A program made the translations under genes and the position numbers. Positions 26,959 to 35,771 of a stretch of 64,000 nt of DNA are shown piece after piece. Position 1 is the first letter of the stretch, and the number at the start of each line of letters is the position of its first letter. Under the pieces are notes generated by a model that was given only the letters and a program-made list of their open reading frames with translations, was not told the origin of the DNA and made no database searches. This stretch comes from Sporosarcina globispora (GTDB taxonomy: Bacteria > Bacillota > Bacilli > Bacillales > Cytobacillaceae), in NCBI RefSeq assembly GCF_001274725.1, contig NZ_LGUF01000007.1, forward strand, positions 4,264,916-4,328,915. Direction: 5' to 3'.

Positions 26959-28275
26959 TTATTCCCCTTTTCGAGCTAATCCTTTTAATTGGCCGATGCT
27001 TTCCAAGATAGAAATTTTTTCATTCGTTTCTTGCTTCAAGAAAGAGATAATCGAAGGATATAATCGTATAGCTTCGTCTATTTCCATCGATGAACCGCGC
27101 TTGTAGGCGCCAATATTTATTAAATCTTCTGCATTGATATATGTGCTCAGCATTTCTCTCACTTTTTCAGCGGATTTTATATGGGATGCATCTGCAATAT
27201 GGTTCATTACCCGGCTTACACTTTTCAAGACATTTATAGCCGGATATTGACCCTTGTTAGCTAAAGCCCGGTCCAGTACGAAGTGCCCATCCAGTATTCC
27301 TCTGACTGTATCTGCTATAGGTTCATTCATATCATCGCCGTCTACCAAAACAGTATAAAATGCAGTGATAGACCCAAATTCGTTTGTTCCTGTTCTTTCA
27401 AGCAGTTTAGGAAGGACTCCAAAAACAGAAGGTGTATAACCTTTAGTTGTTGGCGGTTCACCGATTGCGAGGCCGACTTCCCGCTGCGCCATAGCCACAC
27501 GGGTTACTGAATCCATCATTAACATGACATTTAAGCCTTTGTCCCTGAAATACTCAGCAATCGCTGTAGCTGTGTATGCCCCTTTAATCCTCATGAGTGC
27601 TGGCTGGTCGGACGTAGCTACCACCACAATTGATCTTTTCAATCCTTCCGGGCCGAGGTCTCTCTCAATAAATTCACGAACCTCTCTGCCCCTTTCGCCA
27701 ATAAGAGCTATTACATTTAAATCAGCATTGGTATTTCGGGCTATCATTCCAAGAAGTGTACTTTTTCCAACACCGCTCCCAGCAAAAATCCCGACCCGCT
27801 GTCCATTTCCTACAGTAAGCAGGCTGTCAATCATCCTAACTCCTACTTCAATAGGTTCAGAGATTGGCGGCCTTTTTAGCGGATTGGGAGGTGTTTGTTC
27901 AGTGAGTACTGGCGTCAGCCCTTTTGGCAAATTTGCCCCATCGAGAGGCTGTCCCAATGAATCTATTGCCTTTCCAATGAGCCCTTGGCCAATTTTCACC
28001 TCAAGAGGTCTCGAGGTAGTCTCGACAAGGCTGCCTGGTGAAATATCCTGTACATCTGTATAAGGCATAAGAATCACATTCTCATTTTTAAAACCGACTA
28101 CTTCCGCATGGATTCTTCTTGTACGTCCTTTGCCGATATGAATAATGCATACATCCCCGATTGAGCTTTCAGGCCCTTGTGACTCAATCATCAGTCCGAC
28201 TACTCTTTTCACTCTGCCAAAGCGCTTAAAGCTATCAATCTTATCTACCACATTGATCAGCTGTTCAAGTTTCAA
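26959..28275 (-). CDS. fliI: Flagellar export ATPase FliI
   Basis: FliI is the hexameric ATPase that energises unloading of flagellar export substrates. The 438-residue product has the F1-beta-like P-loop GIFAGSGVGKSTLLGMIARN around residue 165. It also has ALIGERGREVREFIERDLGP, the Walker B LMMDSVTRVA and the YTPSVFGVLPKLLERTG segment. The start is TTG at 28275 with GGAGAGTG about 7 nt upstream, overlapping the fliH end. No ATG in a better place exists, and the sequence aligns from MKLEQL. Confidence 0.96.
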   Translation of the reverse strand: MKLEQLINVVDKIDSFKRFGRVKRVVGLMIESQGPESSIGDVCIIHIGKGRTRRIHAEVVGFKNENVILMPYTDVQDISPGSLVETTSRPLEVKIGQGLIGKAIDSLGQPLDGANLPKGLTPVLTEQTPPNPLKRPPISEPIEVGVRMIDSLLTVGNGQRVGIFAGSGVGKSTLLGMIARNTNADLNVIALIGERGREVREFIERDLGPEGLKRSIVVVATSDQPALMRIKGAYTATAIAEYFRDKGLNVMLMMDSVTRVAMAQREVGLAIGEPPTTKGYTPSVFGVLPKLLERTGTNEFGSITAFYTVLVDGDDMNEPIADTVRGILDGHFVLDRALANKGQYPAINVLKSVSRVMNHIADASHIKSAEKVREMLSTYINAEDLINIGAYKRGSSMEIDEAIRLYPSIISFLKQETNEKISILESIGQLKGLARKGE

Positions 28276-29051
28276 TTTTGTTCACTCTCCAGCATCTCAA
28301 AGAGTTTTCTTTTTACTTCTTCTATCTGGCTGTCAACACTGGCTTCAATTCGTCCATTTGCTGATTCAATGATGCAGCTTGTATTGCTTAGTTCCTCATC
28401 CGGATATATATATAAATCCGTCTCTTTCGGAAAAACCCTGATTAATTCATCTTTATGGGATAAAATCAGATCATAATGAACAGGATGCACATGTAGCTGA
28501 ATCTCAGTGTAATCTCTGGCTTCCTTAAGTGCTCTTTTAACAACGAAAAGAAATTGGTCACTATTTTGCTCAAGAACTTCTCCAAGGATTTTCTCTGCAA
28601 CCTTTAATCCCAGATTCAAAATTGTCCGTTCTGATGATTCGATATGCTGCTGATAATCATTTTTGGCTGAGTTTACAACTTCTTTTGCCATACGAATCAG
28701 TTCATTGTATTCCCAGAGACCGCTTTGCCTGCCTTCTTCAGCTCCAGCGGCAAACCCTTGAGAGCGTGCTTCCTCGAAAACCTCTTGTTTTTCTTGTTCC
28801 AGCGCTTCATGCTGCTGGTTAATTTGCTGAGTTATTTTTTCTGAATATAATCTGGCAGCATTCACAATTCTCTCAGCTTCTTCGCGAGCATTATTCAACA
28901 TGGCTTGAAGTTGTTCATCTGTTCTTATTGTGTTTTGCTCCATTGCATCTTCAGTGTGTTGCGAATTAGTTTGCAGCAATCTGATAGAAATGACTTTCTT
29001 TTCTTCTTTCGGCCCTGCAGAAGAGTATGATTTTATAAGCCTAGACAACAA
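28272..29051 (-). CDS. fliH: Flagellar export regulator FliH
   Basis: FliH binds FliI and holds the ATPase at the export gate and C-ring. The product (about 259 residues) has an N-terminal LSRLIKSYSS region and a long coiled coil (about residues 40-120). The C-terminal FliH/V-type domain contains VKRALKEARDYTEIQLHVHP. It overlaps the fliG stop. TTG at 29051 is placed 6 nt after GGAGGAG; an ATG at 29057 lies only 1 nt from it. The exact start is uncertain by a few codons. Confidence 0.88.
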   Translation of the reverse strand: MLSRLIKSYSSAGPKEEKKVISIRLLQTNSQHTEDAMEQNTIRTDEQLQAMLNNAREEAERIVNAARLYSEKITQQINQQHEALEQEKQEVFEEARSQGFAAGAEEGRQSGLWEYNELIRMAKEVVNSAKNDYQQHIESSERTILNLGLKVAEKILGEVLEQNSDQFLFVVKRALKEARDYTEIQLHVHPVHYDLILSHKDELIRVFPKETDLYIYPDEELSNTSCIIESANGRIEASVDSQIEEVKRKLFEMLESEQN

Positions 29052-30057
29052 TATCATCTCCTCCGCCGCGAGCAACGATGATCTCACCAGATTCTTCCAA
29101 TCTTCGAATAATGCCGACTATTCTTGATTGTGCTTCTTCAACATCTCTTAATCTCACAGGGCCCATATATTCCATTTCATCCTTGAATGTTTCTACCATT
29201 CTCGACGACATGTTTTTAAAGACAATTTCTTTAACTTCATCACTGGACACTTTCAAGGAAAGCATGAGGTCCTCACTTTCACAATCGCGGATAACTCGCT
29301 GTATGGCACGGCTATCAAGAGTAACGATGTCTTCAAATACAAACATTCTCTTCTTAATTTCTTCAGCAAGCTCTGGATCCTGAATCTCCAAGGCATCCAA
29401 AATGGTTCTTTCTGTCGCACGGTCAACCCCATTAAGAACATCGACAACCGATTCAATCCCGCCGGTTTGGGTATAATCCTGTGTTACTGTAGAGGATAGT
29501 TTCCGTTCAAGGATCTGTTCGACTTCATTAATAATTTCAGGAGATGTGCTACCCATTACGGCAATCCTTCTTGCTATATCCGCCTGCATTTCCTGCGGCA
29601 ACTCTGACAGAATTTGCCCAGCCTGGGCTGGATCAAGATATGACAATATTAATGAGATCGTTTGCGGATGTTCATTCTGAATAAAATTCAGGATTTGTGC
29701 CGGATCTGCTTTTCTGGCAAAATCGAAAGGCCTTACCTGCAGAGAAGAGGTTAGTCTGTTAATAATTGCTGAAGCCTGCTCTGTACCAAGGGCTTTTTCC
29801 AGGACTGTTTTCGCATATCCAATCCCGCCCTGAGTAATATAATCCTGTGCCAGGGCAATTTGATGAAATTCTTCAAGGATTTCTTCTTTTGCAAAAGAAT
29901 CAACTTTTCGGACCCCAGAGATTTCCAGGGTCAATTTTTCAATTTCTTCCTCGCTTAAATGTTTATAAACAGAGGATGCAACATCAGGACCAAGTGAAAT
30001 AAGAAGAATAGCCGCTTTTTGCTTTCCCGTCAGTTCTTTTTGCTCTTTTTTTGGCAT
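29041..30057 (-). CDS. fliG: Flagellar motor switch protein FliG
   Basis: FliG is the rotor protein that meets the stators and links the MS ring to FliM. The 338-residue product has the N-terminal FliF-binding domain with QKAAILLISLGPDVAS, the EHPQTISLILSYLDP motif of the middle domain near residue 125, and the C-terminal torque helix with charged residues (DSRAIQRVIRDCESEDLMLS). It starts 13 nt behind the fliF stop, with GGAGG 7 nt upstream of the ATG at 30057. Confidence 0.97.
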   Translation of the reverse strand: MPKKEQKELTGKQKAAILLISLGPDVASSVYKHLSEEEIEKLTLEISGVRKVDSFAKEEILEEFHQIALAQDYITQGGIGYAKTVLEKALGTEQASAIINRLTSSLQVRPFDFARKADPAQILNFIQNEHPQTISLILSYLDPAQAGQILSELPQEMQADIARRIAVMGSTSPEIINEVEQILERKLSSTVTQDYTQTGGIESVVDVLNGVDRATERTILDALEIQDPELAEEIKKRMFVFEDIVTLDSRAIQRVIRDCESEDLMLSLKVSSDEVKEIVFKNMSSRMVETFKDEMEYMGPVRLRDVEEAQSRIVGIIRRLEESGEIIVARGGGDDIVV

Positions 30058-30069
30058 CATTCATCCTCC

Positions 30070-31680
30070 TTAGTCTTCTGCGATCCATGTGCGAAGAAGC
30101 TTTGCAAAGTCTTCAGGCTTTTCCTTCGCCATTTTTTCCAGCTGCTTGCGCCTCATTGTACTTTCAGTTTCATGCTCTTCATTTACGTCAGGAAGATTGA
30201 ATGTCTCTGCAGTCTGCGCTTCCATCTCTTCCTCTTCTTGTTTCTGCTTCTTTTTTGCATTTACAAAAAGGAAGATTAATAGAGCAATGATTAAAAGCAG
30301 CACTCCTCCAATTGCATAAATCCACCATGGGATTTTGATACTTGTCTCATCAGAGAACTCAACTTTACCGTTGAAAGGCTGAACTGAGACGACAATTTTA
30401 TCCTGGATCGCCTCGTCTGTTAATTCTGCATCCTCTAATGCATCCTTATTAATGGTCGTGCGAACTACAGTTCCAAGGATTTGTGTAATATCATTGATTC
30501 TTTCCTGCGGAAGTGAGGCAGGGTCATCTGCTGTAGGCGGTTCTACCATTACCTGAATGCCTAAGTCTCTAACTTTATATGGACTTTCGACAATCTCTTT
30601 GCGGATTTCATTTACTTCATTATTAATGGTCTCTTCTATTCGTTCATAATCCCCATTGGAATTTCCGTTTTCCTGATAAGTAGCCGAATCGGCGCCTGCA
30701 GGTTCATCATTACCGCCAGCCGGAGTAAATCCGCCTGCAGCATCACCATTTCCAGTAAATGTTTCCGTAATCTTTTGGGCGCTAATCGCGATACCTTCCA
30801 TATTTTCTTCATCAACAGGTGTAACGAGGTTCTCTTCCCTGTTTTCCTGGGTAAAGTCAATATCGGCCGTTACAGATACAACAACCTTATCTTGTCCCAT
30901 TAAAGTGCCAAGCATATTCTGCACCTGACGCTGAACATCCCGTTCTATCTCTTTTTTTATTTCATGCTGTACTGCAAAGGTGCTTTCAGGGGAAGAATTT
31001 TCTTTGTTTTTTAAATCAAAATACTCAAAAAACTGATTGGTAATGACGATATTATCAGTGGGAAGATTTGGTATGCTTTTCGCAGCCAGATGATACAGCG
31101 CCTGAATTTGCGATTCTTCAAATTGGTGCCCTGGTTTCGTGTTAAGAACAATAGAGGCAGAGGCTTCCTCTGAAGGATCATTTACAAAGATGCCTTTCTC
31201 TGGAAGGTTTATCATTACCTTGGCATCGTTAACTCCATCGATCCCTTTCATCAAGTTCGCAAGCTCTGTTTGCATTGCTTCGAGCTTCAGGACATTAAAT
31301 TCGTTTTCAGTCATGCCAATGCCGGCATTTTGGCTGAAAAATGAATAATCTATACTTCCTGATTTCGGAATCCCTTCTGCTGCAAGCTCTACTTTCAGAG
31401 TATCCACTACCTCTTCAGGTACTTTTATCGTTGTTCCGCCATCTGCTATTTCAGATACGACTCCCCTCGAATCGAGACTTTCTTTTATTGTTCCAGTCTC
31501 CGATGGTGTCAAGTTGCTGTATAGAGGAACGAGATTTGTCCTGGTAGTTAGAATAGCAGCAGCAGCTATCAGCAAAATACATATTGCGGCAGCTCCGATC
31601 AAAACCGTTTTTTGTTTTTTTGTCCTGCTGCTCCAGTATTCCTTCACTTTGCTTATATATCTTTGTAGCGTCTCATTCAT
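30070..31680 (-). CDS. fliF: Flagellar MS-ring protein FliF
   Basis: FliF forms the MS ring in the membrane on which the basal body is built. The 536-residue product has two membrane segments (about residues 24-45 and 445-470) flanking a large extracytoplasmic part. That part contains the YscJ-type domain (NLTPSETGTIKESLDSRGV) and the conserved ARVMINLP-like VNDAKVMINLPEKGIF. The C-terminus, ending FAKLLRTWIAED, binds FliG. The ATG at 31680 has GGAGG 6 nt upstream; a GTG sits one codon earlier. Confidence 0.97.
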   Translation of the reverse strand: MNETLQRYISKVKEYWSSRTKKQKTVLIGAAAICILLIAAAAILTTRTNLVPLYSNLTPSETGTIKESLDSRGVVSEIADGGTTIKVPEEVVDTLKVELAAEGIPKSGSIDYSFFSQNAGIGMTENEFNVLKLEAMQTELANLMKGIDGVNDAKVMINLPEKGIFVNDPSEEASASIVLNTKPGHQFEESQIQALYHLAAKSIPNLPTDNIVITNQFFEYFDLKNKENSSPESTFAVQHEIKKEIERDVQRQVQNMLGTLMGQDKVVVSVTADIDFTQENREENLVTPVDEENMEGIAISAQKITETFTGNGDAAGGFTPAGGNDEPAGADSATYQENGNSNGDYERIEETINNEVNEIRKEIVESPYKVRDLGIQVMVEPPTADDPASLPQERINDITQILGTVVRTTINKDALEDAELTDEAIQDKIVVSVQPFNGKVEFSDETSIKIPWWIYAIGGVLLLIIALLIFLFVNAKKKQKQEEEEMEAQTAETFNLPDVNEEHETESTMRRKQLEKMAKEKPEDFAKLLRTWIAED

Positions 31681-31755
31681 CACAATCCTCCGGTTATTCT
31701 GTCTTAGCTAATAACCGCCATAACTAGTTTTTAGCTTTATCATTTTCTTTCATGA

Positions 31756-31800
31756 AAAAATTGAAAAAACCTCACCAATTTGTGGATTCTTTCAATTTTT
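31756..31800 (-). promoter_or_regulatory. Long hairpin in the fliE-fliF gap
   Basis: On the minus strand AAAAATTGAAA (31800-31790) pairs with TTTCAATTTTT (31766-31756), with an inner TCCAC/GGTGA stem. A T-rich stretch follows. The fliE-fliF gap is about 150 nt, whereas most gaps here are under 20 nt. It resembles a weak terminator or processing site inside the operon. Confidence 0.5.
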
Positions 31801-31830
31801 ACATTTTATTTGAAGGGAATTACTATACGA

Positions 31831-32136
31831 TTAAACTTGCATTCTCATCGCTTCCTGATAAGCTTCAATGACTTTATTTCTGATTTCAAGTGCAGCCTGC
31901 ATCGTAATACTGGCTTTCTGTGATGTAATCATCACCTGGTGAAGATCAATGCTTTCTCCCCTTGCAAGTTTTTCAGTCATAACATCTGATTGAATCTGCG
32001 CATTATTTATTTTTTCGATTGATTGTTTTAGTACCGACGAAAAACTTTGCTGAGCATCGAATGGTGTATATGGATGAGTCTTTTGATTTTCAGCAGGCTT
32101 TAAAGAATTCACTGGCATAAAAGTTACAGTATTCAT
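31831..32136 (-). CDS. fliE: Flagellar hook-basal body protein FliE
   Basis: FliE joins the MS ring to the rod and is among the first exported proteins. The 101-residue product has a variable N-terminus and the conserved C-terminal segment LHQVMITSQKASITMQAALE, followed by IRNKVIEAYQEAMRMQV. AAGGAG lies upstream of the ATG at 32136. It follows flgC and precedes fliF after an unusually long gap. Confidence 0.95.
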   Translation of the reverse strand: MNTVTFMPVNSLKPAENQKTHPYTPFDAQQSFSSVLKQSIEKINNAQIQSDVMTEKLARGESIDLHQVMITSQKASITMQAALEIRNKVIEAYQEAMRMQV

Positions 32137-32147
32137 TTATTTTCTCC

Positions 32148-32600
32148 TTATTTGCCGATTTCCAGTGCTTTCATCATCATGCCTTTAGAGGCATTAAAAA
32201 CAGTTACATTGGCTTCATAAGATCGTGTCGCACTGATTAGATCTACCATTTCTCTTAATGGATCTACATTTGGCATTTCAACATATCCATTTTCATTAGC
32301 ATCGACATGAGTTGGATCATAAACCATTTTAGTTGGTGTCTCTCTGTCCTCTACAATTCTTGACACCTTAACACCGTTTCCAATAGAACTCCCGGATTTT
32401 CGGCTCATTGCCATATTTAAAAAAGAGGAGAATTGTCCTTCTTTTGGCTCCAATACTACTGACTTCCTTCTGTAGGGTCCATCTCCATTTACGCTTCTTG
32501 TAGAGTCGGCATTGGCCATATTCGAAGAAATTACATCCATGCGCAGCCTTTGTGCTGTAAGAGCAGATGCTGTGTTATTCATACTATGAAACATAGACAT
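32148..32600 (-). CDS. flgC: Flagellar basal-body rod protein FlgC
   Basis: FlgC is a proximal rod subunit. The 150-residue product has the rod N-terminal motif (TASALTAQRLRMDVISSNMA, then NADSTR). A VEMPNVDPLREMVDLISATR segment and the C-terminal coiled coil (SYEANVTVFNASKGMMMKAL) follow. GGGGAGG is upstream of the ATG. The gap to flgB is 2 nt. Confidence 0.97.
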   Translation of the reverse strand: MSMFHSMNNTASALTAQRLRMDVISSNMANADSTRSVNGDGPYRRKSVVLEPKEGQFSSFLNMAMSRKSGSSIGNGVKVSRIVEDRETPTKMVYDPTHVDANENGYVEMPNVDPLREMVDLISATRSYEANVTVFNASKGMMMKALEIGK

Positions 32601-32602
32601 TA

Positions 32603-32998
32603 CTATTTGCCTCCCCGCAATACATTCTGCATACTTGAAAACTTACCGCTTACTCGTTCTATCACTGCATTATAGTAGATTTGATTTGTAGCCAGATCAG
32701 CCATTTCCTTATCTAAATCCACGCTATTGCCGTTATGGTTGTACGAAGCATTGCGCCTAGTCACTATTCCTTGCACCGGGGATGATCCAATCTTAAAGTC
32801 ATAATGCCTGATGTCACTTTTGTTTGCTTTCACAGATTCGCCCAGAGCGCTTTGGAAAGCCTCTTTAAAGCTTGTATCTTTTGCTTTATAGTTTGGAGTA
32901 TCTGCATTGGCAATATTTTGTGATATTACTTTTTGCTTAAGGGAAGAATAATTCAGCGCTTGTTCTAATGTTGATAATGTGCCTGAAAACAGATTCAA
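32603..32998 (-). CDS. flgB: Flagellar basal-body rod protein FlgB
   Basis: FlgB is a proximal rod subunit and the first gene of the fla/che operon. The 131-residue product has LEQALNYSSLKQKVISQNIA, then NADTPNYKAKDTSFK, the canonical rod N-terminus, and ends with a C-terminal helix (YYNAVIERVSGKFSSMQNVL). The start is TTG at 32998 with GAGGTG 6 nt upstream. An ATG 4 nt earlier is out of frame. A region of about 430 nt without annotated genes separates it from codY. Confidence 0.95.
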   Translation of the reverse strand: MNLFSGTLSTLEQALNYSSLKQKVISQNIANADTPNYKAKDTSFKEAFQSALGESVKANKSDIRHYDFKIGSSPVQGIVTRRNASYNHNGNSVDLDKEMADLATNQIYYNAVIERVSGKFSSMQNVLRGGK

Positions 32999-33387
32999 TC
33001 ATAACACCTCATATAAAAACTAATTTTCACATGGTAATTATTGTAGAAATTTGGTGATAATGGACAAATTATGTCATCACAAACATTATTGTAATGAATA
33101 TGAAATAATATGTCTATGAACATAAAGTTAATTTTAATGATTCTTTTGTCCTATTTTCGACAAATCTTTTAAATGTGCCGAAAGTAACATTTATTTATTC
33201 CTAATTATTACCAATTATGATTACTCCACTCTCTTTTCTCATTTTAATACTCCTTTGTTTTATAGTTCTTTTAACTCATCTATTGTATGCTGCAAATTTG
33301 CTAATTACCTAAAATGAGACTTAAAACTTATAAACAATGATAAAAAAATACATAAATTTACCAATTATACTGTAATCTATTTGTAAT
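32999..33387 (-). promoter_or_regulatory. Leader/promoter region of the fla/che operon
   Basis: This 390-nt AT-rich stretch between codY and flgB must hold the operon promoter. A perfect -10 (TATAAT, minus strand, near 33366-33371) lies just inside the codY terminator, but its -35 is poor. I found no match to the sigma-D consensus. A 13-codon reading frame with a perfect ribosome binding site lies at 33201-33242. The real start site cannot be fixed by eye. Confidence 0.4.
33201..33242 (-). CDS. Possible 13-residue leader peptide upstream of flgB
   Basis: On the minus strand AAAGGAG (33256-33250) lies 7 nt before an ATG at 33242 that opens a 13-codon frame, MRKESGVIIIGNN, ended by TAG. The ribosome binding site is the best in the fla/che leader. 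It may be chance in an AT-rich leader. If real it could be a leader peptide or just a ribosome landing site; nothing in the sequence tells which. Confidence 0.3.
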   Translation of the reverse strand: MRKESGVIIIGNN

Positions 33388-33420
33388 AAAAAAACCCGTC
33401 AACTTAATTGACGGGTTTTT
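33388..33420. terminator. Bidirectional terminator behind codY
   Basis: AAAAACCCGTCAA and TTGACGGGTTTTT form a perfect 13-bp stem with a 5-nt loop, and on the minus strand run into TTTTTTTATT. It separates codY from the fla/che operon. Confidence 0.95.
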
Positions 33421-33432
33421 ACGTGGCTTTAA

Positions 33433-34212
33433 TTAATTTGATTTAAGTTTTTCCAATTCAACAAGGAACTTATCATTTAGAACTTTGATATAAGTACCCT
33501 TCATACCTAAAGAACGGGATTCAATAACTCCTGCACTTTCCAGTTTTCTTAGGGCATTTACGATTACCGAGCGTGTAATGCCTACGCGATCAGCAATTTT
33601 TGATGCTACAAGAAGTCCTTCGTTGCCGTTAAGCTCTTCGAAGATATGTTCGATGGCTTCAAGCTCACTGTAAGATAGAGAACTGATTGCCATCTGTACA
33701 ACAGCCTTGCTGCGTGCTTCTTCCTCAATTTCTTCTGCTTTTTCACGAAGGATTTCCATACCTACTACAGTAGCACCATATTCAGCTAGAATTAAATCAT
33801 CATCATGGAACTGTTCCTGCAGCCTGGCAAGGATTAATGTACCCAGACGCTCACCGCCGCCGATAATTGGAACAATTGTAGTTAAACCATTTGCAAAAAG
33901 ATCTTTGTTTTCAACTGGGAATGCAGTATATTCACTGTTTACATCAAGGTTTGATGATGTTTCCTGGATGTTAAATAAATTTTTTGTATAGTCCTCAGGG
34001 AATTGGCGATCTGCTAGCATTTGCTTCATGCGCTCATTTTCAATTTGCTGGTTTACAGCAAATCCAAGCAGTTTGCCTCTGCGGCTGACAACGAAAATAT
34101 TTGCCTCAATTACATCACTTAGTGTTTCTGACATTTCTTTGAAGTTAACCGGTTTTCCGGCTGCTCTTTGGAGCATTGCATTAATTTTTCTTGTTTTTGT
34201 TAATAAATCCAT
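33433..34212 (-). CDS. codY: GTP- and branched-chain-amino-acid-sensing repressor CodY
   Basis: CodY represses nutrient-scavenging, amino acid and (in B. subtilis) motility genes when GTP and branched-chain amino acids are plentiful. The 259-residue product has the N-terminal GAF domain that binds Ile/Val (about residues 1-155). A linker follows, then the C-terminal winged helix with [20 protein letters not shown] and [14 protein letters not shown]. Length equals that of B. subtilis CodY (259). AGGAGG lies before the ATG. It follows hslU after 137 nt; the segment between them has a CodY-box-like half site (AATTTTCAG at 34294-34302). Confidence 0.98.
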   Translation of the reverse strand: MDLLTKTRKINAMLQRAAGKPVNFKEMSETLSDVIEANIFVVSRRGKLLGFAVNQQIENERMKQMLADRQFPEDYTKNLFNIQETSSNLDVNSEYTAFPVENKDLFANGLTTIVPIIGGGERLGTLILARLQEQFHDDDLILAEYGATVVGMEILREKAEEIEEEARSKAVVQMAISSLSYSELEAIEHIFEELNGNEGLLVASKIADRVGITRSVIVNALRKLESAGVIESRSLGMKGTYIKVLNDKFLVELEKLKSN

Positions 34213-34349
34213 TGTATTTCCTCCTATTTGCTACAACCCATAAACATATATTTTGTTAAGATTAGATTTCTTATTGCTTCTTGAATCATTAATAATTTTC
34301 AGGATTCATTTTCCGACTACCCTTTGGTCTGGACATTTAAACTATAAGG

Positions 34350-35753
34350 TCATAGAATAAACTGGCTTAAATCCTTATTGCGGGAAATGGCTCCCAATTT
34401 CTCCTCAACATATTGAGGGGTAATTGAGATTTTTTCCATTGTGATATCTGGTGCTTCAAACGATAAATCCTCCAGCAGTTTTTCCATGATGGTGTGAAGA
34501 CGCCTTGCACCGATATTATCTGTATTTTGGTTAACTTCAAAGGCAAATTGAGCGATCCTACGAATAGCATCGTCAGAAAATTCAATTTGTATACCTTCAG
34601 TTACCAATAATGCTTCATATTGTTTTATTAATGCATTATCGGGCTCAACGAGTATTTTGTAGAAATCTTCAACGGTTAGCTTAGTGAGCTCCACACGGAT
34701 CGGAAAACGTCCCTGTAATTCAGGAATCAGGTCGGAAGGCTTAGCCATGTGGAATGCCCCAGCAGCAATAAATAATACATGATCTGTCTTAACAGAGCCA
34801 TATTTGGTTACTACTGTTGAACCTTCTACCACCGGCAAAATATCTCTTTGAACACCTTCCCTTGAAACATCAGCTGATGATCCGCCGCTGTTCTTGCTGG
34901 CTATTTTATCGATTTCATCAATGAAAATTATCCCTGATTGTTCAGCGCGGAATACAGCCTCTTGGCTGACTTCATCCATGTCAATCAGCTTTTGGGCTTC
35001 TTCATTTGTTAAAATCTTTCTTGCTTCCCGTACAGTCAGCTTTCTTTTTTTCCTTCGCTTTGGCATAAGGCTGCTGAGAGCATCCTGCATATTCATGCCC
35101 ATTTGTTCCATCCCTGAGCCCTGCAGCATATCAAACATGGAAGGCTGCTGTTCCTCTACTTCTACCGTAATCACTTCATTCTCCAATTCTCCAAGTGCAA
35201 GCTTCTCATTTACAATCTTGCGTTTTTCCTGGAGGTTTAAATCTTCTGTCTGATACGTATCCTGCTGCTGATCATTACCTCCGCCAAATAGCATTTCAAG
35301 AGGATTTTTATAATTAGCTGCCTTTTTGGCACCCGGTACAAGCAATTCAAGTATGCGGCGGTTGGCACTTTCTTCTGCTCTTTCTTTTACACTGGCCATC
35401 TTCTCTTCTTTTACAAGACGAACGGATGTTTCCACAAGATCTCTGACCATAGATTCAACATCTCTGCCCACATAGCCGACTTCTGTAAATTTTGTTGCCT
35501 CAACTTTGACAAAAGGGGCACCGACTAGTTTTGCGATTCTGCGTGCAATTTCTGTTTTCCCGACTCCAGTTGGACCAATCATCAGTATATTTTTTGGACT
35601 TATTTCATCCCGCAATTTTTCTTCAAGCAAGCTGCGGCGATAGCGATTTCTAAGAGCAACAGCGACTGCTTTTTTCGCATCTTTTTGACCGATGATAAAT
35701 TGATCCAAACGCTCTACAATTTGGCGGGGAGTTAAATTTGTTCCTTTACCCAT
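34350..35753 (-). CDS. hslU: HslU (ClpY/CodX) protease ATPase subunit
   Basis: HslU is the AAA+ unfoldase that feeds HslV. The 467-residue product has the N-terminal segment [20 protein letters not shown], Walker A ([15 protein letters not shown]) and the pore motif region EVGYVGRD. The inserted I-domain spans about residues 110-240, Walker B is [10 protein letters not shown], and the C-terminus ends NKDLSQFIL, which docks to HslV. It is part of the xerC-hslV-hslU-codY cluster known as the codVWXY operon in B. subtilis. Confidence 0.98.
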   Translation of the reverse strand: MGKGTNLTPRQIVERLDQFIIGQKDAKKAVAVALRNRYRRSLLEEKLRDEISPKNILMIGPTGVGKTEIARRIAKLVGAPFVKVEATKFTEVGYVGRDVESMVRDLVETSVRLVKEEKMASVKERAEESANRRILELLVPGAKKAANYKNPLEMLFGGGNDQQQDTYQTEDLNLQEKRKIVNEKLALGELENEVITVEVEEQQPSMFDMLQGSGMEQMGMNMQDALSSLMPKRRKKRKLTVREARKILTNEEAQKLIDMDEVSQEAVFRAEQSGIIFIDEIDKIASKNSGGSSADVSREGVQRDILPVVEGSTVVTKYGSVKTDHVLFIAAGAFHMAKPSDLIPELQGRFPIRVELTKLTVEDFYKILVEPDNALIKQYEALLVTEGIQIEFSDDAIRRIAQFAFEVNQNTDNIGARRLHTIMEKLLEDLSFEAPDITMEKISITPQYVEEKLGAISRNKDLSQFIL

Positions 35754-35771
35754 GCAACAGCACTCCTTTTA

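Noticed and set aside
27524-28063. Plus-strand open frame of 179 codons opposite fliI
   Set aside because: It is an antisense shadow of the highly conserved fliI gene, has no ribosome binding site of note and no recognisable protein features. Similar long antisense frames opposite cheB (10833-11378), sucD (42902-43408) and rnhB (47228-47716) were rejected for the same reason.
33021-33040. CodY-box-like half site (AATTTTC...AATT) in the fla/che leader
   Set aside because: Only about 10 of 15 positions match AATTTTCWGAAAATT, which is expected by chance in such AT-rich DNA. The better half site before codY (34294-34308) has the same score and is mentioned only in the codY entry.
32999-33390. 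Sigma-D (TAAA-N15-GCCGATAT) promoter before flgB
   Set aside because: No sequence resembling the -10 GCCGATAT was found on the minus strand in this region, so a sigma-D promoter as in B. subtilis cannot be claimed.
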